Source: Pratylenchus scribneri (lineage: Eukaryota; Nematoda; Chromadorea; Rhabditida; Pratylenchidae). Taken from it: a stretch of 64,000 bases of DNA. Shown here in pieces: positions 1 to 12,767 of this stretch. The stretch covers positions 62,001 through 126,000 of the forward strand of contig JAQSEB010000037.1 in the NCBI GenBank assembly GCA_030063045.1. The letters run 5' to 3'. A program made the position numbers and the translations under genes. The notes under the pieces are model-generated. The model worked only from the letters and a program-made list of their open reading frames with translations, had not been told where the DNA came from and did not search any database. The first letter of the stretch is position 1; each line of letters starts with the position of its first letter.

Positions 1-1111
1 AAATTGCGAAAAGGATATTTTATATATTATGTTTATATCTCATTTCTTTTAGGCCAAATAACTTGGCCCAGTCAGGCTTCATTAAGATTTCCTAACCTCT
101 AGCCCTTAACCCCTAATCCCATGCCTGCACTGAACCTAACCCTATCCCTAAACCCCTACCTACAAAAAAATTATAAACCAAAAACAGTTTGCAACATTAA
201 ATCCTTTTCGCAATTTTCACTATTCCTTTCACAATTTTAAATATTTCCCATTATTAAAATATAACATATGATTACAAAAATGATGCCAAGAAAAGTCCAT
301 TGTGGAATCATCGCAGAATTCGAATTCAACTAGTGCTAGTAAAATTAGAAATAAGACAAATAAGTTCCCAAAAATATCATAGAAAAATAATGTTTATTTA
401 AATGTTTGAGAAATTTTGCTTGCTCAAATGGTGGTTAATGGACAATGAATAGTTGCAAAAACCAATATGGACCCTTTCTAAACTATTACCAATGTTAAAA
501 ATTAATAAACAAATGTGTGATCAGAGCATTAAGTAAGCTCAAATTTCTTTCCAATTCCTATTTTGCTGGAATCTATGCATATATGATATAAAATAAAGGT
601 GTTAAATTTCATATTTAATATTTTATTTCAATCAATGTTTGATCTATCAAATTGATTCCCTCGATTGGTAGACAGGTCACATTACATATTGGATGAAATG
701 GAAAAACCTTTGTTGGCCAAAGCTAAACTATTAAAAAATGAATAAACACATAGATCGGAGTAATAGATAAACTTTTTATACTTTCTCTTTTCTGGAATGA
801 AAATAGGAAAAATGTACATAAAATTATGGTGTTCAATTTCCTATTTTGGTATTGAATTTCTGAAATTTGTAGATTCACATATTTATGAATATTGACAAAA
901 TTCATCTTTTGATTTTTTGTCAAATTTTTAAATTTTGAATCTGATAAATTTTACGTTTTGGATCTATTTTTATCAAATTTTTAATAATTTGTAATTTAGT
1001 TAAAATAAGCAACAAATTTATTCCATTCATTCAAATATTTAATAACTCTATTTATCAGTGTCCATAAATGAATTTAAATAATATCACAAAATTTTATTTC
1101 TCTTCTTGTAT
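1..1111. other. AT-rich intergenic, telomere-like tract
   Basis: No gene is visible here. Positions about 60-170 hold a run of degenerate CCCTAA-like hexamers (CCCTTAACCCCTAATCCC and similar). Similar tracts occur near 4420-4500 and, inverted, near 9355-9460. The rest is low-complexity A/T sequence. Confidence 0.5.
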
Positions 1112-2033
1112 TTAGCAATTTTCTGAACTAACTACACTGACTGTTGGGGCGCCCACACATGTTAACATAACCAAATAGCCCGAATCGTAGGATGAATTTG
1201 GCTCAATACTCGTTCCTTCCGGCATCTTTAAAATAATTTATTAGCGTGAAAAATTAAATTAATTTTGGAAATTTTTATTGGAATAATTGACATAAATTTA
1301 TTCTGCCCAAATCATGCTCTAAATATAATTTTATAAAAAATAGACACCTAGAAGACATAATTTTGGCCAAATTATATGGCTATAAAAATTATATTTTAAT
1401 TTATTTTTATTTTTATTGCTTAAAATTAATTATTTTATTGTCAAAAATTAATTATTTTTATTTTACAAAAATTAAATATTTTTATTATTAAAAATTAAAT
1501 ATTTTTATTGTTAAAAATTCCAAAAATTATATATTAATTATTTTTATTTACAAAAATTATATATTTTGAGTTGCCTAAAAATGATTAAAACTAATAATTT
1601 TCATGACAAAAATTAATTATTTTAGTTTCCAAAAATTAATTATTTTTGTTTTACAATAAATTAAATAATTTATTTATTTATTTTTATACTCAAATTCAAT
1701 TTTCCCAACCCGAAATCGTTTGGATGGATAGGCATCAAGTTGTGTTAGTCCGTTGGCACCGCCCACATACTGGCCACTGACTGGAGTGTTCAAAACATTA
1801 CAACATCCGGAAGTGCTTCCCTCAACGTTGATTACCACCGAACACACCGCACTTGGTCCAGTATTTCGAATGCTCACCGAATATTCGCTCACAACCAGGC
1901 CCTGTAGATTGCAATTCTCATTGGATTTCCTTACTTGCGAAACTGACACGGCAATTTGGGCGTTAGATTGGCCGAATGCCAGCAAAATGCTAATGGTGGA
2001 AAAGAGGAGTGGTGCAAAAGAATGGGAAAACAT
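1112..2033 (-). CDS. small secreted protein, CBM49-like (cellulose-binding-like) fold
   Basis: Two exons, 2033-1710 and 1225-1112, join in frame (donor G|GTTGGG, acceptor TTTAAAG) to give 145 residues ending at TAA. Residues 1-25 are a clear signal peptide (hydrophobic core, then QSNA|Q), so the protein should be secreted. The mature part reads VSQVRKS..., EYSVSIRNTGPSAVCSV and, across the splice, EGTSIEPNSSYDSGYLV. This order of a beta-strand 'ysv.i.NtG' and a late 'g.si.p..sy..GY' resembles carbohydrate-binding modules of the CBM49/CBM2 type used by plant-parasitic nematodes and others to bind cellulose. The domain call is by pattern only. Several cysteines (for example GCCNV) suggest disulfides. 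The intron is low-complexity sequence. The promoter and first codons are duplicated at 10835-11445. Alternative: an unrelated nematode secreted beta-sandwich. Confidence 0.6.
1380..1680. repeat. AT-rich tandem repeat in CBM-like gene intron
   Basis: A degenerate repeat of about 24 bp (AAAAATTAATTATTTTTATT and variants) fills most of the only intron of the secreted CBM-like gene. No coding potential is seen. Confidence 0.6.
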
Positions 2034-2545
2034 TTTTGGGTAATAATTTTTTGGTGAATTTTGTGTTAAATTTGACTATTTTTTGCCCTTTTTATAGTCA
2101 AATTTTGTGACTTTTTATTGTCAAATTTTATTTGACGCAATAAAATTCATTTATTTTGTGATTTGTGATCTTTTTTAGCCTGTTGGAAAAATGGGATTAG
2201 TGCATTTCCATGTTTGAAATAAATGGGAGTGGAAATAAGTGTTTATTTAGCACTGTTTTGTGTCGGATATTATGACATAAAATTTGCATAAATTTACCAG
2301 CTGAAACAATAAATTTTTTTATTCTCCTTGATCTCTTACAAAAAATAAGGGCATACTTTATATATGATTTTTACATAATTGCATTTTCTATTTTAAACTT
2401 TATGATTAATCAATCACAATTCTGAATAGAATTATGGGAAGACTTTAATAAATTTCCGTCTTTAAAATTTTTGAATCAATTTTTATACCATATTTATTTA
2501 TTTATTTATTTATCATTTCAAGAAGAATTAATGAATGAAAAATTG

Positions 2546-2925
2546 TGCAAATATGGGCATGTCTACAAATAGTACAAATATAAGTTTTTGACTTCTAATA
2601 AATCAGCAATAGGTTTTAGACCATACAAATCTTATATCATTTGTAGATCTCATCGAGACGCATCGAATGGTAATAAAATATTTGGTTTTGTTCCAAAATT
2701 AAAGAGTTTAAACCAAACATAAAAATGAGGTTTAAACTCTTTAACTTTTGGAAAATTTTATATACAATTCGATGCGCCTCGATGAGATCAACAAAATGGT
2801 ATAAAGTTTTTGTGGGGTCTAAAATCGGTTTCTGATTTATTAGAAGTCAAAAACTTATATTTGCTGAATTTGTGGACATGCCCATATTTACAGAGCCATT
2901 TGTCTATTGTGGACATGACCATGAC
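2546..2925. repeat. foldback element, 'GAGACGCATCGA' family, copy 1
   Basis: A long imperfect palindrome. The left arm begins ATATGGGCATGTCTACAAAT and the right arm ends in its complement near 2888. Inside, the block TCATCGAGACGCATCGAA is mirrored by TTCGATGCGCCTCGATGAGA. It lies between the divergent CBM-like and DUF229 genes. Related copies lie at 36.0, 44.7, 46.9 and 48.1 kb. It has no ORF, so it is probably a non-autonomous foldback/MITE transposon. Confidence 0.75.
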
Positions 2926-3474
2926 CACAGACGTCAATTCTGCTCTTCTCCTTTTTATATAATTGCCAATTATTGGTTTGAAAGTATGGTAAGAAATGAA
3001 TGGAAAGGTTTGAAAGAAATGTGATGAATGAATGAAAAAACTTCTGGATTATGGTAATAAAAATATGAATTGCGATTGGAATTTTTGAAGGCAAATATTT
3101 ATAAATTTATTGATTAATTATCACAATGGTTTTTTTAATTTTCATCTTATTAAATCAATGATCATTTTTATACAATATCCATTATACGTACAAATAACGA
3201 TGAAATGGGGCAAATAAAATTTAAAACTACTTAATAAATTTAAATTTTATAAAATTATTTTTATACACAATTTTTTCTCTAAATCATAGAAAAATGAATC
3301 ATTTTATAATTTCATTTTCACCATAAAAAATGGCCGGCTTCATTAAATTACCCTTTCCTCTGCTATGCATTGATCCGGACGCAAATAAAATATTTTTATT
3401 CCAATTATTTCAATAATTTTATTGATTTATTTTTTATGTTAATACAAAAAATCACATTTTAATAATAACGAAAA

Positions 3475-6400
3475 ATGCGAATTTATAAAAAATTATTTTC
3501 TGCAATTTTTCGACGGCGACCACAATATAAAATTCACCTTTACAAGGTAAAATAAAATATATTATTTCTAATAATGCTTTTTTAAAGAAATTCCTCTTGA
3601 TTTTGTGCATTTTTGTCTTCTTTGTGTTCATTCATCAATATTTTATTGACAACAATCAAAATTATCTGCAAGTGGAAAAATTAATTCAGCACAAAAGGAA
3701 TAAAACCAAAAATGCTTCATCACAATTTGGCGCAATATTGCGAAGAAGGTGACAATATAATATAATTTTATCCATTTTTGCTAAAGAATAGCTTTCAAAT
3801 AATTAATATTTTTCATCCAAATTTTCGATTCGAAACAGTGTTGCCGCGAGTCGCCAAAAAGTTCGAGTCGAGTTTCGAGTTCGAGTCGGCCAAAATTTTT
3901 CGAGTCGAGTTTCGAGTTTCGAGTCGCCAAAAACCTCGAGTTTCGGGTTTCGAGTCTCGAGTCAAATAAAAAAAAAAAATTTCACATAGAAAAATTTTTT
4001 TATCCAAATTTAAAGAAGAAAATGGAATTAAAATTTGCTTTCATATTCATAAATCAAAAATAAATAATAGCAGAAAAATATTGAGATTAAATAAATAGTT
4101 AATATTCGAAATTTGTTAATGGAAGATTTCCATGATTAATTCATCCGTTCTTTGCGCTTTTGAACCACCCTCCCTCCATTGTGCTTCAATAATTATAAGA
4201 TTGAAAGAAAATTTTTACTAAATAACAAACTAAATGTTTCAATAATTGTGGGCTGGCTGCCCGAATCAACACGACTTCGTTTTATTCCGATATCAACTAA
4301 ACCTGAAAAATGATACTAAAATTACAAATTTAATTATTTGAACCGGTTGAAGTTGATTCTGAGTTGGTCGGACAATTTGAAGTAGTGAAATTTGTTATTT
4401 TTGGCATTGTTGAGAATGCAGCCCTTAATCCCTAGCCCAAAACCCCTAAAACCCATGCCGCCCTTAACCATAACCCTAACTCTAACCCTAGCCCCTAAAT
4501 CGGTCTGAAATTGAAATTACATAAAGTAATCGACCATGCCGAGTCGAATGAGCCTATTCCCCGATTCTGTACGATGCCTAGAAGCCTAGATTCCTGTAAT
4601 TAGCTAGCCAAAACCCCTAGCTAATCCCAGGAATAGCTAATTCCCAGAATTATCTATTACATTATACATTTTTTTGATATTTTTTTATTATCAAAAATAA
4701 ATTGTATTATATTTAAATTTGAATAAAAATATAAGTTCTCTTCTATCCTACATAATATATTCATCAGTAAAATTTTTATTATTATTAAACAAATTTCCTA
4801 TATACCTAGATGCCTTTTTAACAAAAATGATTTGGAATTGGCATTTGGCCCATGGATGGACATTATCAACAAATGTGAATGCGATATTGTGGAGGTGCAA
4901 TGCACCACTTTTGGTGGTGTCAAAAATTACAATTATTTGCACCATCAAATCTACAAACGAAAATTCGGCAACAATTCCAATGCTGATATTTTGCCAAAAA
5001 CCACCATTTCTTCCATGCCTTCATTCGAATTTCCAGTCATTGAGGAATTTATTAATGATGGCGATGACGGCAAAGGCAATCATCGACCACCGGATGTCCA
5101 TTTGATTGTGTTGGATTCAATTTCACATACAATGTTCCTTCGGTAATATGAATAGATTGGAATAATTATTTGACGGATTACTAGAAAATTAAAGCGTACA
5201 TATTCTTTTTCTCAAAAATTTTTTTATATTTTCAGCCATTTTATTCTTCCAATTTTCATTTCCAAAAAAGAGATAATAACACTAAAATAGATGATGGATT
5301 TTTAATCCTCATAAATCGCAAAATAGATGCAAAAAATAGTAACTGATTATGGCTATTTTCGAAATTTGCTAAAATATGTTTCGAAAAACTAAAAATGACT
5401 TAATTTTGAATTTTTGCAATGAAACAAATTTTTCCTCAAAAATTTGTCAAAATTGGAAATTAAATTAAATCAAAATCAGGAATAAATGCTTAAAAACATT
5501 ATTTATATTTTTTGCATCAAATCTGGAGCATATAAAAATTGGTTAAAACCTAAATATCATAATAAATAAATAAAATAATTTATCCGAAATTTCTTGTTTA
5601 AAAATCAAACTTTTTTGAGGCTAACTTTTATTACTTTAATAATCCAATTTTTTACGACTAATATTTTTGATAAATTGAATCATTTTTATGGTCAAATTTA
5701 AATTGTTTATTCATTCCAATATAATATACATTTTAATAATTTTTTAATTTTTGTATTTCCACCTTACAGTTCCATGTCGAAAACAACAATTTTCCTTATG
5801 GAACGAATGGAGGCCGTGGCATTTCCGCATTCAAATAAAGTTGGAAAAAATAGCATATATAATGCTTTTGCGATGTTATTCGGTAAAACAAACAAATATA
5901 TAAATATTTGATTGTTTTAAAAAATGTCCACTAATATTTTAGGCTTTCAAACTTGGCCAATCGAAGAAAATCCAATGGGCCCAGCGCATTCACCCGAAAG
6001 AACAGTTGAAAAATTGGGTGAAAATAATTTGGACAATGAACCGTTTATTGGATTCAAATTTCGTGAGCGAAATTATTGGACAATGATGGCTGAGGATTGG
6101 GCTAGAGGTGAGAAAATTCTCTAAATAAAAAAATTCTTTCATTTTATTTTAATATATTCTTTTCTTGGCACCTATAATTGCAAATTACAAAAAAATTTGA
6201 GTACAAGGAAATTTTATAAACAATATAGCGATTCTTAATAAAAAGTTTTAAAGATAATTAAATTTTCTATTCAAAATAAAAATAATTGCAAATTGATTAA
6301 TTAAATATTAAAAATAAATACAATACTAATTAATATGTTTAGGAAAAGAAAAAATACGTTCATTTTTAGAGAAAACAAAAACATTCAATGTTTGGAAAAA

Positions 6401-9400
6401 CAAAAACATTCAATGTTTGGGAAAACAAAAACATTCAATGTTTGGGAAAACAAAAACATTCAATGTTTGGGAAAATAAAAACATTCAAATGTTTGGAAAA
6501 ACAAAAACATTCAATGTTTGGGAAAACAAAAACATTCAATGTTTGGGAAAATAAAAACATTCAAATGTTTGGAAAAACAAAAACATTCAATGTTTGGGAA
6601 AACAAAACCATTCAATGTTTGGAAAAACAAAAACATTCAATGTTTGGGAAAACAAAAACATTCAATGTTTGGAAAAACAAAAACAGTCAATATTTGGGAA
6701 AACAAAAACATTCAATGTTTGGAAAAACAAAAACATTCAATGTTTGGAAAAACAAAAACATTCAATGTTTGGAAAAACAAAAACATTCTATTTTTGGAAA
6801 AACAAAAACATTCAATGTTTGGGAAAACAAAAACATTCAATGTTTGGAAAAACAAAAACATTCAATGTTTGGAAAGACAAAAACATACAATGTTTGGAAA
6901 AACAAAAACATTCAAATGTCTGGAAAAAAAAACATTCAATGTTTGGAAAAACAAAAACATTCAATGTTTGGAAAAACAAAAACATTCAATGTTTGGGAAA
7001 ACAAAAACATTCAAATATTTGGAAAAACAAAAACATTCTATTTTTGGGAAAACAAAAACATTCAAATATTTGGAAAGACAAAAACATACAATGTTTGGAA
7101 AAACAAAAACATTCAAATGTCTGGAAAAAAAAACATTCAATGTTTGGGAAAACAAACATTCAAAATTTTTTTAAAAAAATATTTGGACGAACAATATATT
7201 TTAATCGAGTTAAATATTGGCAACATTTGCACTTTTAGAAATCGCTTCCATTTACACTTTTTCACTCTTTTTATATATTTATAAACCGTCCACATACAAA
7301 CATTTTTAAATTTCATTCTAACATATTTTTTATAGGCAGTCTGAATTGGCCAAATTATCCTGGCTTTAAGCAGCAACCAGTGCACCATTATATGAGTCCA
7401 TTCTATATACGTTACGAATTTTCGGACGATTTATGGGGCACATTAACTAAAAATGTATTGTTCATTTTTTGCAATCAAATTTATGTAAATTATATTTAAT
7501 TTAGTTATATGCGAAAAGTTGTAAAGATTATCGACATTATTTGTTGGATTATTTGAAGCAATTCATTGACGCCTACGAAATGGAACCTAAATTTAGCATC
7601 ACTTGGTTCAATCAACCAGCACATGATAGCCAAAATGGTGCTTTCCTACTTGACGATGATTTCTACAATTTTTTGCTGCAATATGAAAAGAAGGTAGAAA
7701 TTTTTTTAATAAATTTTATAAATGTCGGCGTTAAAACTGAAATTAACTATTGTAGTTAAAGCTAAAATTTATTCAGCAGTTTTAACTAACTTTTAATTAA
7801 AACTGAAATTTATTCAGTTTTAACTAGTTAATTTCAAATTTAACTAAAAATTCAATTAAAACTAAAATATCTACACCAAATCATTAAAAAAAATCTACAT
7901 TTTGATTACATTTTTTAAAAAAAATCGAAAATAACTTGTGAAAGCAAATCAGAACCTGGTGAAATAAAATCAGAACGATGAAAAATCGAATCAGAGGGAA
8001 GTAAAATCTGAATGGGTCAGAACAAAATCAGAACGATGGAAAATAAAATGAGAGCCTGGGGAAATAAAATCAGAATGCATCAGAATAAAATCAGAATGGG
8101 TCAGAATTATTATCAGAATATTCTGATTTCTAATTTTATTCTGATTAAAACCTTATTTCCAGTAGTTCTGATTAAATTATGATATTAATTCTGACTATTC
8201 TTATTTGATTCCCCTTTATTCTGATTTGATTTCTCACTGTTCTGATTTGGTTTTCCATCGTTCTGATTTGAATTCCCGCTATTCTGATTTTATTCTGTCC
8301 CATTCTGATTTATTTCCAGCCCATTCTGTTCATTCCAGCCCATCTGATTTTATTCTTTTTCCATTTATTTAGCTTAATTAAATAAATGTATGATGAAAAA
8401 ATAAATTAAAAATAATTAATTAATAATTAAGAAGTGTTTTATTCAAATTTTTATGATTGGAATCAAAATGTAGATTTTTGTTAATGATTTGGTGTAGATA
8501 TTTTACTTTTAACTGAATTTTTAGTTAAATTTGAAATTAACTAGTTTAAAACTGAATAAATTTCAGTTTTAACTAAAAGTTAGTTAAAACTGCTGATTAA
8601 TTTCAGTTTTAACTGAATTTCAGTTTTAACTCCGACCTAAATATCAATGATTTTTGGATTTCATGATTAATTAGGTAAATTCAAAAGCCAAATCGATTCG
8701 ACATTCCCAAAATACATATATATTAGAGTTGAAATTACCAATCTGCTTAATTTTAAAATATTATTTATTTATTTATTTATTTATTTATTAATTTTTATTT
8801 GCTTCACAGTTTGATAATGCATTTTTGTTCATCACCGGTGATCATGGACTTCGTGTTACGTCAATTCGTGAAACGAAACAAGGTGAAGTGGAAGACAACA
8901 ATCCAGCATTGTTCATTGCTGTGCCAAAATATTTGCGCCAAAATAGTGAATTGACGGCCAATATGAGGAAAAATGCCCACCAATTGGTCACTCATTTCGA
9001 TACGCATGCCACACTTTTGAGCATTGCAATGGTAAATTCAAATTCAAATTGAACCAAAAATGAACAAAATAAAATTTTCCATTCGAATAATAAAATTGAA
9101 TCAATGCTAATAAAACAAGAATGAATGGAAATTAAAACATTAATAAAATTCCGAAAATGTTTCTTAAAATATTGTTCTTTTCGAATTGTGAAATTATTTA
9201 AAATTTTCTTTCGATATTAAATACTAAAAGGTAATGAAAATGATTTATATTTATATAAAATTCTGAAATAAATGCACAAAATAGTGAATTAAATTAATTT
9301 GCATAAAAACGACTGAAATTACCTAAATTTTCTTACGTCAAATATATTATATTTTGAGGCCCTAAATCTCTTAGCCATAACTAGGTATTAGAACTCAAGG

Positions 9401-10778
9401 TTAGGGTTCAGGGCAGGATGGAATTACGGGTTGGGGACTTGGGATTAGGGATTTTTAAAGGTCTGATTTATCCAAGTTGTATATGCCTTAAAAATATAAT
9501 ATTTTTTGATTTTGACACGAAAAAATTTATTTAAATTCAGTTTTTATGCAAATTAATAAAAATCCAAAAATACTGACCTAAAAATCATAAAAATTTAAAA
9601 TTAAATTCAATTTCTTTGAAAAATCTTTTTTTATCGCCCATAAACATTTAAAAAATTTTCATGCTGTATTAAATATTATTTTTTAAAAATTTATAGGATG
9701 CTTCCGAATGGACTGTTAACACTTCATTCAACAAAATTCAGCCTTCTCCAAATTTGACAAAATTGGCTCCATTTGGTCAATCCCTTTTCCGTAAATTTGA
9801 TCAAACGATCCCACGGCATTGTGGCACATTGCCAATTCCATTTGAATTTTGCCTTTGTCAATTCAAGAAGACGGATGTGACAAATGATGAATCGGAATTG
9901 GCACTGGGATTAGCCCAAATCATGGTGGATAAAATTAATGCGGATATACGCGAACATAATGGTAAAATGTGTTAAATGATAAAAGCAAATATTAATGTAA
10001 AATAATTTGATAATTACCTGAAAAATCAGATGTGAATTTCTTCTACAATTGGCAAAAATGATTTTATAAAATAATTCTTCCTGATATAAAAAATTTTATC
10101 TATCATAGAATATAATGTTTAGTATTTTTAAGCAAATATTTATAAAATAATTTAAATATTTAATGCTTTTCTAAATCATTTTCCTTGTTTTATTACTATT
10201 TACTAAATACGAAGTTATAAGGAATTAATTAATTTTTTTTTTTATTTTTTTATATTATTAATTTTTTCCTTTTTTAAATTTTTACTAATATTTTGAGTTA
10301 AAAAAACTTTAAAATTTTAATTTTTCTGGGTTTTTTTCGAACTTATTTTTTATTTAAAAATTCAGCAAGCGAATATTGTGTCGAATTGGAATTGAAATTT
10401 GGATCGGATGGAATGCCAGTGATTGAATGTTTGGAATTGGAGCCAGAAAAGCAACTTAACATTTTTCAAGTGAAAATTTTAATGACTTTAAAAAATAATA
10501 ACCGATCAAATTCACCCCCTCCCTACAAATAGGTCACATTTGAGACTGTGCCTGGCAATGGCCGCTTTTGGGGTTATATTCAATTGGAGAAGAATGGGTC
10601 AACTGGTCAAATTGAGCACAAATTCATTAGCACAAAATTTTCTAGACTCAATGAATATGGAAAACAATCAAAATGCGTTGATCAACAAAAACATGAAATT
10701 GCTCCTTATTGCTATTGTCGCGATATGTTGCGATGGAATGGATTGTGGGGATTTATTTTGGAATTGTGGCCATATTGA
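3475..10778 (+). CDS. DUF229 family protein (sulfatase-like fold), type II membrane-anchored
   Basis: Eleven exons (3475-3546, 3588-3748, 4810-5142, 5770-5882, 5943-6107, 7336-7454, 7505-7693, 8810-9031, 9697-9961, 10366-10469, 10533-10778) join in frame to 662 residues. Residues about 1-24 are basic (FRRRPQYK) and are followed by one hydrophobic stretch (FLLILCIFVFFVF), so the N terminus looks like a type II signal anchor with a lumenal or extracellular body. DUF229 landmarks appear in order: HLIVLDSISHTMFLRS, NKVGKNS..NAFAMLFG, YWTMMAEDWARG, KFSITWFNQPAHDSQNG, then FITGDHGLRV with the GDHG motif of the alkaline phosphatase/sulfatase-like superfamily. The C-terminal part is Cys-rich (CYCRDML). 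The family is expanded in nematodes and its substrate is unknown. The first two exons are weaker than the rest, but their phases fit exactly. Introns 2, 5 and 7 are enlarged by repeats. Confidence 0.85.
3847..3963. repeat. CGAGTTTCGAGT simple repeat in DUF229 intron 2
   Basis: A cluster of GAGTTTCGAGTTCGAGTC-type units, alternating GAGTCG and GAGTTTC. It is far more GC-rich than the flanking intron. Both strands are open for about 60 codons, but the peptides are just the repeat read through. Confidence 0.7.
4420..4500. repeat. CCCTAA-like interstitial tract
   Basis: Repeated CCCTTAA / CCCTAAA / AACCCTAAC units in intron 2 of the DUF229 gene. It resembles the tract at 60-170 and, in reverse orientation, the one at 9355-9460. 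Confidence 0.5.
6368..7165. repeat. 25-bp minisatellite MS1 in DUF229 intron 5
   Basis: About 31 tandem units of GAAAACAAAAACATTCAATG plus TTTGG, with scattered substitutions and one-base indels. Because 25 is not a multiple of 3, all three forward frames stay open as shadow ORFs. The array lies wholly inside an intron whose flanking splice sites are intact. Confidence 0.95.
7724..8636. mobile_element. long-inverted-repeat foldback element in DUF229 intron 7
   Basis: The ends are inverted: left GTCGGCGTTAAAACTGAA, right TTCAGTTTTAACTCCGAC. Arms of roughly 170 bp match (for example AAAATATCTACACCAAATCA against TGATTTGGTGTAGATATTTT). Between the arms sit short repeats of the type AATCAGAATGGGTCAGAA, in opposite orientations on the two sides of a central stretch. 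No transposase is encoded. A target-site duplication is not clear. Confidence 0.75.
9355..9465. repeat. GGGTTAGGG-like tract in DUF229 intron 8
   Basis: Degenerate TTAGGG-type units (GGTTAGGGTTCAGGG, GGGATTAGGGA), the reverse orientation of the CCCTAA-like tracts near 100 and 4450. Confidence 0.5.
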
Positions 10779-10834
10779 TGGAAACATAATTTTTATTAAA
10801 AAAATTAATAAATTTTATTTTATAAATAATTTGT

Positions 10835-11445
10835 AAGAGGAATGGCCCAAAAGAATGGGAAAACATTTTTGAAATTATTGTTTGTGAATTTTTTGATTAT
10901 ATTTTTTACCATTTTTTGCCCCTTTATAATCAAATTTCTGTGACTTTAATTGACAATTTTTATTTATGCAATAAAATGGCTAAAATAATTTTTCATATAA
11001 TAAATAATTCATTTGTATTGTGAGATTTATGATAAATGCATTTTCCATTTGTCATAAAGGAATGGAAAGAAAATGTTTATTTTTAGCACTTTTTTGTGTC
11101 AAATATTTTGGCACAAAATTTGTATAAATTTATTATGCTTTATTAATCACAATTTAAAAAAAAGAATTATGAAAATATTTTGTTTAAATGTTCAACCTTT
11201 AAATTTTTCCATATAGGTAGTAATTCAATTTGTGATTTGTGGCCTTTTTAGCCTATAGGAAAAATGAGATTAGTGCATTTTTATAATATTATTTGACAAT
11301 GGGAGGGGAAGAAAATGTTTATTTAAGTACCTTCCCCTTTGTCACAAATTTTAACAAAAAATTACATTCATTGTAAAACCAAACATTGCTCTCCCTTGAT
11401 CTCGTACAAGTAAGATTTTTGATCTTTATAAAATCTGTTTGAATG
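10835..11445 (-). pseudogene. duplicated promoter and first codons of the CBM-like gene
   Basis: Positions 10838-10866 match the start of the CBM-like gene (around 2008-2033), including the complement of the ATG and about nine codons (MFSHSFGPF). Homology then continues through that gene's 5' flank (around 2034-2300). A second partial repeat of the same flank (GATTTGTGGCCTTTTTAGCC onward) follows from about 11210. The body of the gene is absent, so this is a truncated, non-functional copy just downstream of DUF229. Confidence 0.7.
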
Positions 11446-12767
11446 TATTTTGTTGAATAAAACGTTCTTATAATAATGTCAAATATTTTATTTGTACATT
11501 TTTTATTGATGTATGAGAAAATAAATTGAAATTGTGTTTGTTACTAATCTCATCAAATTATTAAAAAATTAAACATATTTATTATCAATTTAATAAATAA
11601 ATAATCAAAATTTGGCTACTCCAAATATTGTTAACCAAAATTTCTTCACATACTTTACTTTCATATTGCTTTTTTTTTCTAAATTCTCATTCGTCCATGT
11701 CTGCTATATTAAATATTTATTAATAAAATTTTTTTTTATTTATTTTTCATTTCAATAATTTTGACTAACCCCCATTTCATTTCTTCCTTCTAAACATTGT
11801 GAATTTATTTTTTTAAAAAAAAGTTGTCCGGCAAGAAGCCTCTGTATGCGGACCAAATTGAAAAGGATGATTCAATTTAGGGCGACTTCCTTTTTTTGGC
11901 TAAATTTTTGCGGATGATTTACATATTTAGGAGCCTCGATTTTTGTGAAGAAATGATTTGTCCTTGGAAATTTTCTATTATTATTGTTTTGGCAGGGTTA
12001 AACAAAATTTTAAATTTTACAAATTTTGGTTATATGAAATAAATTAATAGAAAGAAAGGAAATAATATACTTTATTTATATATTTAAATTAATAAATCAC
12101 TAAATTATCTTAAAAACCAAATATGTAATTTGGTGTAAGTCATTTATATATTAGTTGATTTTTTTTCACCTACTATTAAGTCTTCTCTTCATTTGACAAG
12201 AAAAATTTTTTAAAATTCAATGTTTTTAAAAAAAAATTAAATTAGTTCAATTTTGATATAAAATAATCAAAATTAAGTATAATTTTAATTATTAAAAATT
12301 GGTTTGATTCTCGATTTCCATCCATTCATTGAAATTCAGTGACTATTATATCATTTGATCAACTAATGTTTAGGAGAAAATCGATATTAGGTCAATTACA
12401 ATATTTAAAAAATTCAGTGTGTATAATTTAATAGAGTTGGACAGAGTCGGTTTAGATTTGAGAAAATTGATGGAATTTGAAATCGAAATTGGGAAATTTT
12501 GCTCAAAATAATTGAAAATGCAATAGCCCCAAAAGACGATTTTCATTGACAATGACACAATGTCTTCCAAATTACCGTTTAACAAATTTAAATATATGCT
12601 GATGAGGGGCAGGGACCCGCGACCTGTCATTGGCCCCAAAAAATGAAGCTTTTTAAAAAATCTTTTTTGATTACAAAGCAACAAATATTTCATTTTTAGA
12701 AATTATTTTATTAGTCTATGTGTTTTTATATTAATGGTATAATTATATTATTCAATTTCATTTCATC
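11446..12767. other. intergenic; possible orphan exon and tRNA-SINE-like remnant
   Basis: Mostly AT-rich. Near 11824-11880 (+) a short open stretch after an AAAAG acceptor reads LSGKKPLYADQIEKDDSI and then stops, like a last exon, but no partner exons were found. Near 12598-12640 the bottom strand reads AGGTCGCGGGTCCCTGCCCC, reminiscent of a tRNA T-arm/B-box region in a degenerate SINE. Neither is certain. Confidence 0.3.

Noticed and set aside
1753..2043. 96-codon plus-strand ORF
   Set aside because: It is antisense to the CBM-like gene, whose minus-strand reading has a signal peptide and a spliced in-frame second exon.
6388..7284. Three overlapping ORFs of 214-298 codons encoding Lys/Asn/Phe-rich repeat proteins
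   Set aside because: They are one 25-bp minisatellite read in three frames, inside an intron with intact splice sites.
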